From the NCBI GenBank assembly GCA_030998015.1, contig JARWMV010000245.1:744001-808000 (forward strand): a stretch of 64,000 bases of DNA, written 5' to 3'. Positions 26,187-37,531 of the stretch are shown here, piece by piece; the first letter of the stretch is position 1; every line of letters starts with the position of its first letter. Source of the stretch: Ceratorhiza oryzae-sativae. Taxonomy: Eukaryota > Basidiomycota > Agaricomycetes > Cantharellales > Ceratobasidiaceae. The notes under the pieces are model-generated. The model worked only from the letters and a program-made list of their open reading frames with translations. It ran no database searches and was not told the DNA's origin. A program made the translations under genes and the position numbers.

Positions 26187-26899
26187 CCAGATACCTCGAT
26201 CAGGCTAAGTATACCCCATAGGCAACGAACCCACCCTCTCCTCTTCACATTCCACATCGCTCGCTCCGCGCACGAACGACACTAGGCCAGCCGTGATTGT
26301 TGTTTCAACGGTGGAGGAGCCGTTTGTGTATCGCGAACGAGTAGATACCACCTCAAGTCTGGTCCGCTCGAGGTGGGTCTTCCATCAATGCCCTCGCTCG
26401 TCTCAGACTGGGAGGGGAATCATCTGGATACCCGTTACCGCCTGGCGCAACTGTCATATAATCGAACCACCATTGAGATGTCGCAGTCCTTGGGCCCTCG
26501 CTCTGGTCCCCGTCCCTGGCTCAATTTTATGATCGCTATATGTATGCTTTGGGCGTGTTGAAAAATCGACTGTGCGTTTCCCAGTTTGGTGGGTGTTTTT
26601 TACTGCTCGCCGCGTACCTTGTATGTATGGAATATCAACGGATGTTTTGACCAAAACGACTAGATCTGCGCCGAAGTTTCACTTTGAACGGTCGTATCCA
26701 CTAGACTCACCAGCACTCTAACCCGAAACCTCACTCACTAGCTAATCCAAACTCTCAGACGGGCAACTTGGCGTATTCTGGCTCACGAAACCGTGTTTGA
26801 AGAAGGCGATATTTGCATCGGTGAGCGCGTACAAGAGTGCCGGGAGCAGCGCGGTCAGCCGGGCGAGAGTGTGCATTCCGGCGGGGCGTGTCAGTTTGC

Positions 26900-27359
26900 T
26901 CAACCTAGGTCGATTGTTGGTAGCCTGAATTGAACATTTGATGCTGGTTGTTTCCTTCCATTTGGTTGTGGATCGAAGGATAATGTAGACAACCCAGAAG
27001 TAGCATGAGTGGTATGCGGAGGGACGCTCAAGGAGTTAGATTTAACCACCCAGTCCTCTCGTACACTTTGAACATCTGCAGCTGAGAGGTAAAGGGCCGT
27101 GTTCGGGTGTGTGAACAACGTACATTCGTATTGGCGCATGAAGATGCTATTGGATTTCTTGGATAAAGTTACACTGGTTTTGCGCTGAGAGCCCATCTCT
27201 TGCATCCACATACGCTGTAGGAAGCCGGGGCGTAAAAATTGGCGTCGAAGCAGGTACAATACGAAATATTCTACACATGCAATATAGTCCAAAAAGTTCT
27301 GGAAAAGATAGTGTCAATCCATGGCCTTCAAGTAGCAAGCAAACCAGTACCAACGACAA
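26900..27359 (-). CDS. hypothetical open frames, unrecognised
   Basis: Two overlapping minus-strand frames (27359-27147 and 27292-26900). The first begins hydrophobically (VLVCLLLEGHGLTLSFP) and the second contains RQYECTLFTHPNTALYLSAAD. They sit just downstream of the 3' end of RRP7 on the same strand. No family is recognised, and they may be 3' sequence only. Confidence 0.2.
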
Positions 27360-27373
27360 TCGATGCGGATATG

Positions 27374-28391
27374 CTAGTAAGGTTTGAACCTCCGAGTTGA
27401 TTTTAGTTTTGCCACTTTCATCTTGTCTGCCTCGAATTTTTCACGCAGCTCCATAAATGCTGCGATGGATAGTCAGTCTCGGTCACGCGCCCAAGCCAAA
27501 CCATGCCAGACCTTTTCGCTTCTTTTCCCTCTGCTCGTGCGAATACAACCCTTCCAGATCTTTGGACTTGTCCCTGCCCTTTTTCTTCTTCTTCCCGGCG
27601 CTCAGCTCGCCTCGTTTGACAGCCATCTCAAACTGCTTGCTCGCCACGCCTACGCCGCCTCCCACAGTTTTGCCATAGGCACCTCCCCTCGTAACCAGTT
27701 CGAATCCGTCTTCGTCTACGATCGGCACACCCTTTTTGTACTCGCTCGCGGCGGCTGCGCGTTTCGCGGCTTGGTCATTGTCGAACCGGGCCATGTAAGT
27801 GTCGACGTGGGTCGAGACGGTGTCGAGTGCGGGACGATGCGAAGTGTGTCGTTTGAGGTATAACGAAAGGCCGCGTGGTTCGGCGGATGAGTCTGCTGGA
27901 GGCCAAGTGGGTGGGGTCGATGGGACGGAAAGTGCACGCGAGAGGGAAGACGAGTCGAGAAAGATGATGTGTGCTGTGCGGCCCGAGCGGTCGGCTTTTC
28001 GAAGGGTCGTGTCGATGAGGGGTGTGGGCTTGGGAGGGGCGGTTTTTTGTTTCGATCTGGTTTTAGCATTGGATGCGGGTGTTTCGGATTCTTCTTCTTC
28101 CTCGTCGTCGACAGCCATTTCTTCGTCCTCCTCCTCATCTTGATCCTCACCAGCTTTGGTGTGCGTTGTGTTGGCAAAGGCGACCCTTTCGACAGTCCCA
28201 GCAGTTTTAAATAGCGAAATTAAATCTCGTGTGGTGGCATCACAGGGAACGTTGACGAGAAACAGAGTCCGATCATCTGCATCGGCGGCTTGTTTCCCGG
28301 ACTGGTTTCGACGGATATACAAGTAGTGCTGGGCCTTGCTCCCTTGCAGCTGCAGTGGAAAGATAGTAAAGCCGTTGAGAGCGCTGGGCAT
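27374..28391 (-). CDS. RRP7: ribosomal RNA-processing protein 7
   Basis: Nucleolar UTP-C/90S pre-ribosome component needed for 18S rRNA maturation. Two exons, 28391-27512 and 27459-27374; 966 nt, an intact 321-residue frame. I chose the ATG at 28391 because it opens MPSALNGFTIFPLQL, the family start; a longer frame upstream lacks homology. A degenerate RRM follows (TLFLVNVPCDATTRDLISLF near 28265-28205). An acidic insert (EDQDEEEDEEMAVDDEEEE) and a lysine-rich KKKKKGRDKSKD stretch come next. After the intron the signature C-terminus MELREKFEADKMKVAKL ends in STRRFKPY. The last exon is only 86 nt. It is divergent from CDC4. Confidence 0.93.
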
Positions 28392-28934
28392 GGCTGGCTG
28401 CAAGCGCCCAGTGGTGGCTGTGGCAATTTTTGAGCCGATCACGTGATCAGGGATCCAGGCGGTGCCACAGAAATGTTCTCCAGAATGTTTCATCGAGTGC
28501 CCGTGACGGGGCAACACAGGGGGATGTTAGGCTGTGATGTTCGAGTGGAATGTGCAAGCACGGCCAAACACGACAGCAGTGCGGGCAGTGGTTCTGTGCG
28601 ACATGCTGGACCGCGTCGGGGATGGCTCGGGCAGCGTGCGGGACGGGGGAGCCGGCCACCGTGACGGAGACAAAGCGGAGTGACCGGGGTGTGACGGGTG
28701 TCAGGGGTGGCAGCGCCAGGTTGGGTGTGTGAAGCAGACCATCACCAGCGCTGGCTGCGACTTGTTCTGCGCTCGTGCCCAACATCATCCACCGTGCCGG
28801 ACCCAAGTTCGCCGTCGCTCAGTGGCCAGTTCTCGCGCATCGCGATCCGCGCCAGCCCCGAGGCGACCCCAACACCCCCGACCCCTATACAGCCCGTACT
28901 CCACCCGCTCCAGCTCACCCCGCCCGCCTCTGCC
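28392..28934. promoter_or_regulatory. divergent promoter, RRP7/CDC4
   Basis: 543 bp separate the start codons of RRP7 (-) and CDC4 (+). Very GC-rich near the CDC4 side, with no TATA box, typical of housekeeping genes. CDC4 could begin further upstream, because an open frame continues in that direction. Confidence 0.5.
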
Positions 28935-31826
28935 ATGCGCAGCCCCCCGGCGCAGCCCTCGCTGGTCCTTGCCCCAGCGCGCCATACGACAGTGTAAGTA
29001 CCGATACACCGTCTGGGCTCGAGCTCATGTCGTGTCCAGAGTCACGACGACGACGACAACAACGACAACCTACCAGCCCATTCCCTTGCCCTCGCTTCCC
29101 CCCGCCCCGCCCTCGCCCAAAGACCCGAAGCTCTACCCGCTGTTGCATGCGCCCGTCCCGTCTCATCTCCGCCAGTTTCCGCTTACGTTTCCCAATGGCA
29201 CCCGCGCACTCTTCAAGGACCCGTCGCTCGAGCAAGATGCCGACGGACGCCGCGTGCGCCAGGGCACATACGACGAGGAACGCATCGGCGGCCACGGCTG
29301 GGAGATGCTCCGCCCCTCTGACCGGGTCCCGCTCAAAGGCAAGGGCAAGGCGCGCGAAGACGTCATCAACCTCGCCGAGGCAGTCGATCGCTATCAGCTC
29401 GGTCGCCAGAAGCGCGTTCACGAGAGCGACAATGACATGGAAGGCGTCGAGATGGCCCACTCAGTCTCCCAGTCCATCCCGGACCTCTCGTCCATGGGCC
29501 TGGTCAACTCTCCACCCCCACGTAAAAAGGCCCGCGCAAGCACGATCCCGATCCCGATTTCTATCCCGGCCCCAGTCCCAGCCCAGTCCTTGGTTGCTCC
29601 ACCCTCACCACTCCCCTCGCCCTCGTGCTCGCCATCGGCAACGCCAGTTCAGCTCCCGCCACCTACACCACCCATCCAGCCCGACCTCGCGCTCACCACG
29701 CTCCTTGCGTTGCCCCAATTGGTCTCTCACTTCTCGGCGCTCCCTCCCAATTTGCAATCTCATCTCCTGCTCCAGCTCCTTCGTCGATCCACTCTCCCTG
29801 TCTTGCGCAACATACACTCGGTTCTGACCCCAACACTTGCGCGCGATTTTCTTACACTGCTCCCTCCCGAACTTACCGCCCAGATTCTCGCCCACCTTCC
29901 GCCCTCTGCGCTCTTTGCTGCTGCCAGGGTGTCACGCGCATGGCGCCAGCTGATTGATCAAGACATGACCCTCTGGCGGGCGCTTCTCAAGGGAACCCGA
30001 ACCTGGTTCGGTGGCCCGTCAGAACTCGCATATCTCTCCCGCACACTGGCAATTCGCAATAGGAACCCGAGCCTGTTCGTAGGGCCTCAGCCCCACCCGT
30101 TCAAGCTGTTGTACCGTCGGCGTGAACAAACCCGCCGCAACTGGCTGCATAACCAGCCGAGGCGCTTGACCTTTGCCGCACACGGATCGAGCGTCGTGAC
30201 GTGCCTGCTCTTCTCCCGTAATCGAATCATCTCGGCTTCCGATGACCATCAGATTCATGTATATTCACCGGTGACAAGCGAACTCTTGCTGCGACTCGAG
30301 GGACACGAAGGCGGCGTCTGGGCACTTGCGGTCAGTCCAAACTCTCCCTCGGCCCCTGGAGCAAGGGACTGCCTTGTCTCAGGCTCCACCGATCGGACTG
30401 TCCGTATCTGGGATCTTGAAAATGGAAAATGCACTCACGTATTTGGGGGTCATACATCAACTGTACGGTGCTTGGCAATTGTAAAGCCGATGTGGGTAGA
30501 TGTAAACGGTCGTAAGGAAAAATGGCCGAAACGGACCTTGATCGTCACCGGGAGTCGAGATCATACCCTACGAGTATGGAAGCTCCCCAGACAAGGCGAT
30601 CCCGAATATCGGTGTGTGGGCGCGGACGGAGAGGATGTCGACCCCGCAGAGGTACGCATCCCGCCTGATCGAGTTAGCCCAAAACTGACATGTATTGCGA
30701 CAACAGGAGGACGTTAATCGGAACCCTTATCATGTTCGGTTGCTCGCTGGGCACACCCATGCTGTTCGGGCGTTGGCTGCCCATGGCCGCACCCTGATCT
30801 CCGGCAGCTATGACACAACTGTGCGAGTTTGGGACATTATCACCGGTGAATGCAAGTGGACACTCGACGGGCATTCGCAAAAAGGTACTATATTGTTCCT
30901 GAAATGTATTCGGCGTTTAATTGATCCCGCATCCAGTCTATAGTGTCGTGCTTGATCCCCAACGCAATCAGGCCATGTCAGGATCTATGGATGGCACTGT
31001 TCGCATTTGGTCGCTAGCGACCGGTCAATCTCTTCATACACTCACCGGACATTCATCCCTAGTCGGCCTACTCGGTCTATCGCCTACGCATCTTGTTTCT
31101 GCGGCGGCTGACTCGACCCTCCGTATTTGGGACCCTGCGACGGGCACTTTGCAGCATACTTTGTCTGCGCACACAGGGGCAATTACGTGTTTCCAGCACG
31201 ACGAGTTCAAAGTGCTCAGCGGCTCGGACGGAACACTGAAGATGTGGGATGTTCGAGAAGGGAGTGTTGTGCGAGACTTGCTCACGGGGATCACGGGGGT
31301 ATGGCAGGTGGTGTTTGAAGGGAGGTGGTGCGTGGCCGCGAGCAACCGGCAGGAGCAGACGTATTTGGATGTATGGGACTTTGGTGGGGAAGAGATGGAT
31401 AACGAGCTCGAAGCTGAAGAGGGTGACTGGATGGAAGCGAGTGAAGACGAGAGCGATCAGGAAGATCAGGATGACGATATTGATGTCGTGGATGATGAAG
31501 GCGACCTGGAACTTCGAGATGAAGAGGATGAAGAAGATGACGAAGAAGATGACGGGACGCACGACCCGAGTCGGTATCGAGGAGGATCTTCTTTGCAACA
31601 CCGAACAACTGGATATGGTCCTCAACGTCGATTCCTTGCAGGAGGACTATCGGGCTCCGGTAGCGCACGGAGCGGGATAGGTCTAGGCATGTTAGGGTTT
31701 AATATGACTGGCGGCGCAGGGTCGGCCAGTGCGCCACCTCTCCCGACAGTGGAACAGACACCGACTCGGCCACGGGTTAACCGCAGCGCGCGAGCGTCGG
31801 GCTCTAATGGGCCCCGACCTTACTGA
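28935..31826 (+). CDS. CDC4: F-box/WD40 protein Cdc4, SCF ubiquitin ligase subunit
   Basis: Substrate receptor of an SCF E3 ligase that targets phosphorylated cell-cycle proteins. Exons 28935-28993, 29040-30651, 30707-30884 and 30937-31826; 2739 nt, an exact 912-residue frame. The N-terminus MRSPPAQPSLVLAPARHTTV joins over the first intron to a threonine run encoded by ACG/ACA repeats. A proline-rich linker precedes the F-box (LLPPELTAQILAHLPPSALF, near 29860-29920). At least seven WD repeats follow (for example SGSTDRTVRIWDLENGKCTH, SGSYDTTVRVWDIITGECKW, SGSMDGTVRIWSLATGQSLH and AAADSTLRIWDPATGTLQHT). A strongly acidic tail spans 31400-31550 and a Gly/Ser-rich end follows. Relatives share the TTTTTTT start, which supports the chosen ATG. 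Confidence 0.94.
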
Positions 31827-32444
31827 TCGTCATCGGACGTCATAAGCAGCGCCCCCTACGTCTTTTGTGTGTTTATTATCCTGTCTTCCGTTTCATTCCG
31901 CTTTTGGATCTGTAGCTTTGATTGGCATTTCTGTCAAGTTTTCTCGTCCGGGAGGCGTAGGACTGCGGGAGGCAGTCCCGTGATATGTTAAGTAGTAATG
32001 ACGTGGCGGGGACATTCTCTCATCTGTAATCCTGCTCAATATCCATTTTGGCTACATCCGCTGTTGTTTGCGCTACCCTCGCTCTTGTGGCCGAGCACTT
32101 TTTGACCCGGTGTTTGGGTACACCGGATGATGCTCACCACGTGTGGCTATCAGTTGGCTTTCTCCCAGGATCCATCGATTCAAATGGAAGCCCCTAAGAG
32201 CTCCACAGCCATCGAGGAGTTTTCTGCATTGGCCGAGGCAAATGCCTCCCGGTATCGGGAGGCGGGTGCGCGCTGTGCTCGCGCGGCAACCGCCCTGCAG
32301 CTCTACTTTCTATATAAACTCGCTCTCCCGCCATCGGGAAACGGTGTAACCGGTCCTTCTCTCGACTTGTCTCCCACACTCTCTTTCGATAAAGTATACA
32401 TATTATCTATCTGACTTATTTGCCTTCCTTGGAGCCAGCTCGCA
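31827..32444. promoter_or_regulatory. intergenic with TATA box
   Basis: TATATAAA at 32311-32318 lies about 127 nt before the Zn2Cys6 gene start. A short in-frame ATG frame at 32127-32414 is probably leader sequence rather than a gene. Confidence 0.45.
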
Positions 32445-33258
32445 ATGTCAGGCACAAACACGTGGTACACACCATCAAACGGGCGCTACTATTACCCCCA
32501 ATATGAAGGTCCATCGCAGCTACAAGTCCAGCTGCAGCACACACCGTCGACATCGAGTGTGACAGATTATTCGCCAATAAGCCCGCAACAGCTCGCAGGC
32601 TGGTTTGGCAACTCACCCGTCGAGCAGTCGATGGCTTCTGGTCACGCGCATGGCGCTTATGTCGATGAGCCTGAAGAGCTCGACTATGAGCTCGGGCAGG
32701 AGCAGGAGGAAGAGCAGGAGGCCGGGATACAAGTGCCGAAGCGGGAGCGCGACGCCAGCGATGCCGAGGAATCTGAGCCCGCATCGCCGGCTCCGAGGAA
32801 ACGGAGGAGGCGGACTGGGGAAGATGGAGAGCGGAAGATCAGGAGCTCTCGGTGAGCGCTTGTTTCATTTGGGTGCCTATATGCGAGGGGTTTTGCTTAT
32901 CCAGTGCGTGGATTGCAGAGCCTGTCTCATATGCCGCAAGTCCAAGGCCAAGTGTATGCCTGGTCCCAGCGGACGCGAACCCGACGAGGATTCGCCTTGC
33001 AGCCGATGCGCTGCGCTGAATCATTCGTGCGAATTCACAATCAGCCTTCGGGGCAAGTACCCGACCAAGTGAGTAGATGTGCTTGTAGATAGCCGTGTGA
33101 TAGCCGTTGACATATGTGTCCTTCCGCCTTGTAGGAAGTTTGCCCGACTCCAGAGACAAGTCGAGCACATGGAACATATGCACCGGTTACTAGAGGAAGC
33201 CCTCCGAGCCAAGGCTCGGTCTCGCTCCCGATCCCACTACACTCACTATCTCATCTGA
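32445..33258 (+). CDS. Zn2Cys6 binuclear cluster transcription factor
   Basis: Short fungal-type regulator. Exons 32445-32851, 32919-33068 and 33135-33258 give 226 residues in an intact frame. The N-terminal part is Gln/Tyr/Ser-rich (possible activation region) with an acidic patch (ELGQEQEEEQEAG) and a basic stretch PRKRRRR just before the cluster. The six cysteines fit Zn2Cys6: C-L-I-C-R-K-S-K-A-K-C, then CSRCAALNHSC, separated by an acidic loop. A short heptad-like helix (FARLQRQVEHMEHMHRLLEE) after the cluster suggests dimerisation. The cluster lies near the C-terminus and no fungal-specific regulatory domain follows, so the protein is shorter than most members. Confidence 0.9.
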
Positions 33259-33741
33259 TTACTCGACGCTCGTTTTCTTGCTGTCCTTTCGTGGGTCTCC
33301 TTTTTCGGGTATTGTGATGTATTTATAACACTTTGTATTTATCCGTTCTGTCCTTTGTCTTGGTTTTGCTCTCGAGTTTCGAGAGGTTTTTTTCTTGTTT
33401 TTTCTTATCTTTCGAGTCATTCCTTGGGTTGTGCGTTTGATTTTGGACAAAGTTGTTCGAATTGTGTATCCGAAGAATATTCTCTATTGCCCTGTCCTCA
33501 AGTCGAACTTGCATGCAGGATCGTATCCTCACGGTCTTTGGAAGGCTTGAGATTAAACCCCACTCTCCGGCCTCTCTTTCGTCACTCGGACCATCCGAGT
33601 GGCTTCAAGCTCGGCGTTGGCCCAATTGGCCCGTGTGGAGCTCTAAAGTTTTGTATACGAGCCAAGTAGAGCGAGTATTTATTAGTTCGCTCGCTCTAGG
33701 TAGGTCACCTCGAAGCGATTCCGACACTCTTCGCGCCATCA
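33259..33741. other. intergenic region
   Basis: T-rich 3' sequence of the Zn2Cys6 gene up to about 33450, then the likely promoter of the BTB gene. No gene seen. Confidence 0.45.
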
Positions 33742-34766
33742 ATGAACGCCTCGAACTATCCCAACTATTTCTATCCAAATGGATGCTCCAAGAAGCACTA
33801 CTTCCCGGACGGTGATTTGCTAATCAGAGCCAACGATGGCTTTTTTCTCGTTCATAAAAGTACGTAATTGAGCACGAATTTGAGGGCAACCGGGATGAAA
33901 CTTGATTTTCAGGTGTTATTTGTCCAGTGTTAGAACATGTTGCGAACGCTATGCGTATGATGCCTACCGGTGAACCTGGCAAGCCGGTAGTGTTGGAAAC
34001 CAGTCCATGTTTTCTCGAGCTATTACTGCAAGCAATTTATGAGACTCCGTAAGTGATGAATTTCTTTCTGATACTGCGGTACTTAAGTTCGAAGTTTCAA
34101 CTATGCAGCTGGTTTTCCCCGTTCAGCCTCAGCCACTGCTTGGTGTTGTTTGCAGCATCTCGCGTATACAGAGCCCCAGTCATTTCAGCACTGTGCAAAG
34201 ACTACTTACTGGAACACCTTCCTATGGAATTCGAACACATTGAAGCAGTCAATCAATATCGAGAAAACGCTCAAGTCACAGTCACAGTCTTGTCGCTATG
34301 CACATCATTCCAAATCAAACCACCCTTACCGTGGGGGTTCTATGCGTTTTATGTTCACCTGACCCGAGCCCAAGCCCCATCCAATCCGGGCTTAGTGACA
34401 CCCACGATGAGGAAATTAGCCGAGGTTCACAGGGATAAGCTCAAGGCGATTTTCACGATTTCCGTTTCAGCCGCTGCGCGTTGGAACGAGCGAGCCGCGG
34501 CGTTTTACGAGGGGGATTGCATACAAAAGTCACATCTTCTAACTGACTGCCTTCGTAGAGGGAACGAAAAGATATCCGAGCGTTGCATGCTTGTTATGGC
34601 GGACATTAGTGACCCTATAAGAGGTATGCTAGAGATCCTTGGCACTTGTGAAATCGGACAGCTTTGCGAACCCTGCAAGGTTATTCTACGCAGTGAAATT
34701 ATCGGGTTTATGCGTACAATATATGCTAACCTATGTGACGTTGCGCTTGGGACGTGTTCCGAATGA
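33742..34766 (+). CDS. BTB/POZ domain protein
   Basis: Three exons, 33742-33859, 33913-34048 and 34172-34766, give an intact 282-residue protein. The start MNASNYPNYFYPNGC leads into HYFPDGDLLIRANDGFFLVHK (BTB beta strands), then VICPVLEHVANAMRM and LELLLQAIYETP, the position equivalent to LLDAIYETR in the BTB gene at 860-1869. The C-terminal half is helical with several cysteines (CEIGQLCEPC), without a recognised zinc motif. The acceptor at 34171 was chosen over the one at 34154 because only it preserves phase. Function unknown; BTB dimerisation is the only inference. Confidence 0.85.
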
Positions 34767-35802
34767 TGTAAAACTCGATAATATATCCGAATCTATGATT
34801 CTATTCTTTCTAATGCCTTGCTTCACAGCCGGGAAAACGCACGAGGCATTTAGTGGCGTACATTCGTGAAGCGAGGAGTCAGTTGGGGGGCTGACGAGTT
34901 GCACGGACGGATCGTTGGAAAACCCTAAAGGACGGGAGGGAGGACGTCGGGGGACGCTCTGACCTAGTAGGAAGAGTTGCATGATGGGAACACTTCAAAT
35001 GGGATCTCCGCTTCACTCGAAGCGCCTGTCTCTATGACCGTATCTTTGTGGGCGAAGGTGCTATGCGGAAGGACTGGAGGGGACGGAAATTAGTGGCAAT
35101 TCATATATGCGCGCGCGCGGATAAGCCTTGTGTACATGTTTTTGTGGCAGGCATAATCTCATACTCCAAACAAAAAAAGGTCTTGCTTCACCTCGTTCAT
35201 CCTTGCCAGCTATAATATTGGTTTCATTTGGGACAAATGAAACTGTAATTCTCAAGTCGGACTCCTTTGATCCAGACGGAGCGAATTTTGGTAATGGTGC
35301 TGCAATAGAGAATTTCAATCAACCGGACGTGTACTGTTATTATGCCGCTTATTCACCAAATTTGTTGATCCCATTCCCCCTTGCTCTTGTCAATTGGCTC
35401 ATCACAGTGATAGTTCCCTAACAGAATTCTCTCGCCAAATCGTTGTGTCGATATGTTTGTATCTAGATAACGCATCTAAGGCTTAGATTGTCTAGTTCCA
35501 GTCTGCGTGGCCGATACGCCCCAAATAGGATGTAGGAGATCGCCGCCCGAACATATGATGTGGCCGGCACTCACTGGTCGTGGAATCGGATCGGATAGGG
35601 CTGAATCAATCTAGGTAACAGAGGTCCCCCTAGAGTGGCTATTCAATTGACGGTCCAGGTGTGCTGTGTCATTCTGTCCTCGAGCTTGTCACCCTTCTCC
35701 ATGTCCTCATCCTTCGCTTGAAAATACGTCATATCGACCACAAACACGACTCCGCGTTATTTCAGTACTCCGACTGTGAACTAGCAAACAGCTAAAGACA
35801 AA
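34767..35802. other. intergenic region, no gene recognised
   Basis: About 1 kb. A plus-strand frame at 35128-35421 has moderate protein-like content but no motif. A short GC-dinucleotide run lies at 35109-35119. No other structure is apparent. Confidence 0.4.
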
Positions 35803-37531
35803 ATGCTCGCACGCCTGATTCCAGGGCAGGACGATTATCCAAGGGTCGCTTTCTTTGCAGTGCACCGCGGTCACAAGGCATGTGTATGTTCTACGATGTG
35901 AGCCACATGAGCATTGGGATATTTGATGTTTACGATAGGCCCTTCGTTGCCATTAGTACACAGCTTTTAAGTAATATTGAAGGGTACAAGTTCCCTGTGT
36001 GGGAAGCCTTCAATGACAGGACCCATGCAGAGTACTTCGTTAGGACAGGACAAGTTCCGAACGGTGCTACACCGATTAAACCAAGGATGCGCGATGCCCC
36101 GGGCAAGAATCGTACCCCTGTACTCAAAGGCCCAGGTAGGGAGCAGCTGGCAGCATTTACGGATCGAGGCAGCCACCCCCCTACAATGTCGAGTTTAGTG
36201 GCTACTAGATCTCTGCCTGTACTCGACCGGCCAAGCATTTCCTCTCTTAAGCTCGGCTTGACGAGGTCTGCTCTTGTATTGAGCCAATCGCCCGTGCTCG
36301 CTCGGCATTCCAGGACTGCATCTACAGCCACCCACAACGTGACCCACACATTGGCAAGCCACGGCAATCCTACACGTTCCAGTGCCGAACTGTTGGCTCC
36401 GTTGATGGTGGTAGAAACAACAATGACGGCTGACCCCGTACCGAAGGATAGGAACAAGGTCGAGGTATGGGTTGACGGGGATTGTATAAATAGCACGTCT
36501 GGTGTGCGAGCTGCCTATAGTGTGTATTTTGGGGATGGCGATCCACGGTAAGAATTCTTCAAGCTAACCTTGATTCAAAAGTCGCCGATCAGATTTTCCT
36601 AGCAATGAGGCTGGCCGCGTTCCTGGTGCACAGACCGCTTACCGAGGCAAGATATTAGTGAGTTGAGCAATCATGTGGCTAGCTCGTTCGAGTTGATTGC
36701 TTGCAGGGCATGATTCGCGCACTGGAGATAGCAGATAAAGACATCTCTGAGCTTGGTTCTCTATGTCGACTCGGACTATACCATTAATGCCTGTGGGTCT
36801 GACAACCTTCTAACTATATCGAGGGTCTGGTGCTACAAGCTTGTACAGGTACGAAATGGCTACCAGGCTGGATCAAACGAGGGGGAATAACTATAAAAAA
36901 CGATACTGTTGCCAACTACACAATGATTCGATACTTGGGTGTCCTAGTCAAAGAGCGGGGTGGTAAGTATTCATTTATTTGAAACAAACACGCATTCCCT
37001 GCTGCGAGCTGCTATCCAGACAACCTCAAGTTAGTTAATATGGAAGAATTATACCCCGACAGAAATAAAGAAGTCGTAAATAAGCTTGCTAAAGAGGCCG
37101 CCAGCTCCATGGCTAAACTCCCTGCGGAGGTCGATTGGACACAGAAACGGTACACTCTAGAGGGTCAGCCGCCAGTGATAGGGACTGTGAGTATCTCATT
37201 TATCCCTTTGGGACCCGATTTCCGCAACTCTTTAGACCTTTTAGCAACCCCGTATGCCTAAAGGGAAGATAGCACAAGTACTGAAAAGTAGTTTGACCGT
37301 GTTGCCCAACTCCGAGAATACAAGGAGTATGATAGAGTAGATTCCGTTGGAGTTGATGTTTCAGAGTGGCCGTCCCTGCCACCAAACCAGAGGAATCAAG
37401 CGCACGAAAAGACCGTTACATATGAAGGCGATGAATTCAACGATGCTGAAGCTGAGCGCCGAGCAGCCATCAAGGAAGGAAAAAAACGGTGTGTTGTTTG
37501 CCCAGAGTGCAACAATGAATTTGGTATCTAG
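35803..37531 (+). CDS. RNase H1-like protein with altered active site
   Basis: RNase H1 architecture: an N-terminal hybrid-binding (viroplasmin-like) domain and a C-terminal RNase H fold. It starts MLARLIPGQDDYPRVAFFAVH at 35803; EGYKFPVWEAFND and HAEYFVRTGQVP complete the first domain. After a Ser/Thr-rich linker the catalytic domain begins KVEVWVDGDCIN (first catalytic Asp kept). It continues RVPGAQTAYRGKI, where the usual catalytic Glu position is Lys, then YVDSDYTINAC (second Asp kept), WLPGWIKRG, and ends PDRNKEVVNKLAKEAA, where the last catalytic Asp is Asn and the GNE motif is missing. A one-base insertion breaks the frame near 36754 (GAGCTTGGTTCTC). A C-terminal extension ends KRCVVCPECNNEF, a C-x2-C pair. 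Likely inactive as a nuclease. Confidence 0.8.

Noticed and set aside
28915..29960. Long alternative frames (up to 350 codons) over the start of CDC4
   Set aside because: They are GC-rich shadows of the CDC4 exon 2, which has the F-box and WD repeats in another frame.
35109..35119. GC-dinucleotide run as a Z-DNA or regulatory element
   Set aside because: Too short (about 11 nt) to be meaningful on sequence alone.
35803..36080. Viroplasmin-like N-terminal domain as a sign of viral origin
   Set aside because: This domain is the ordinary hybrid-binding module of cellular eukaryotic RNase H1; nothing else viral is present nearby.
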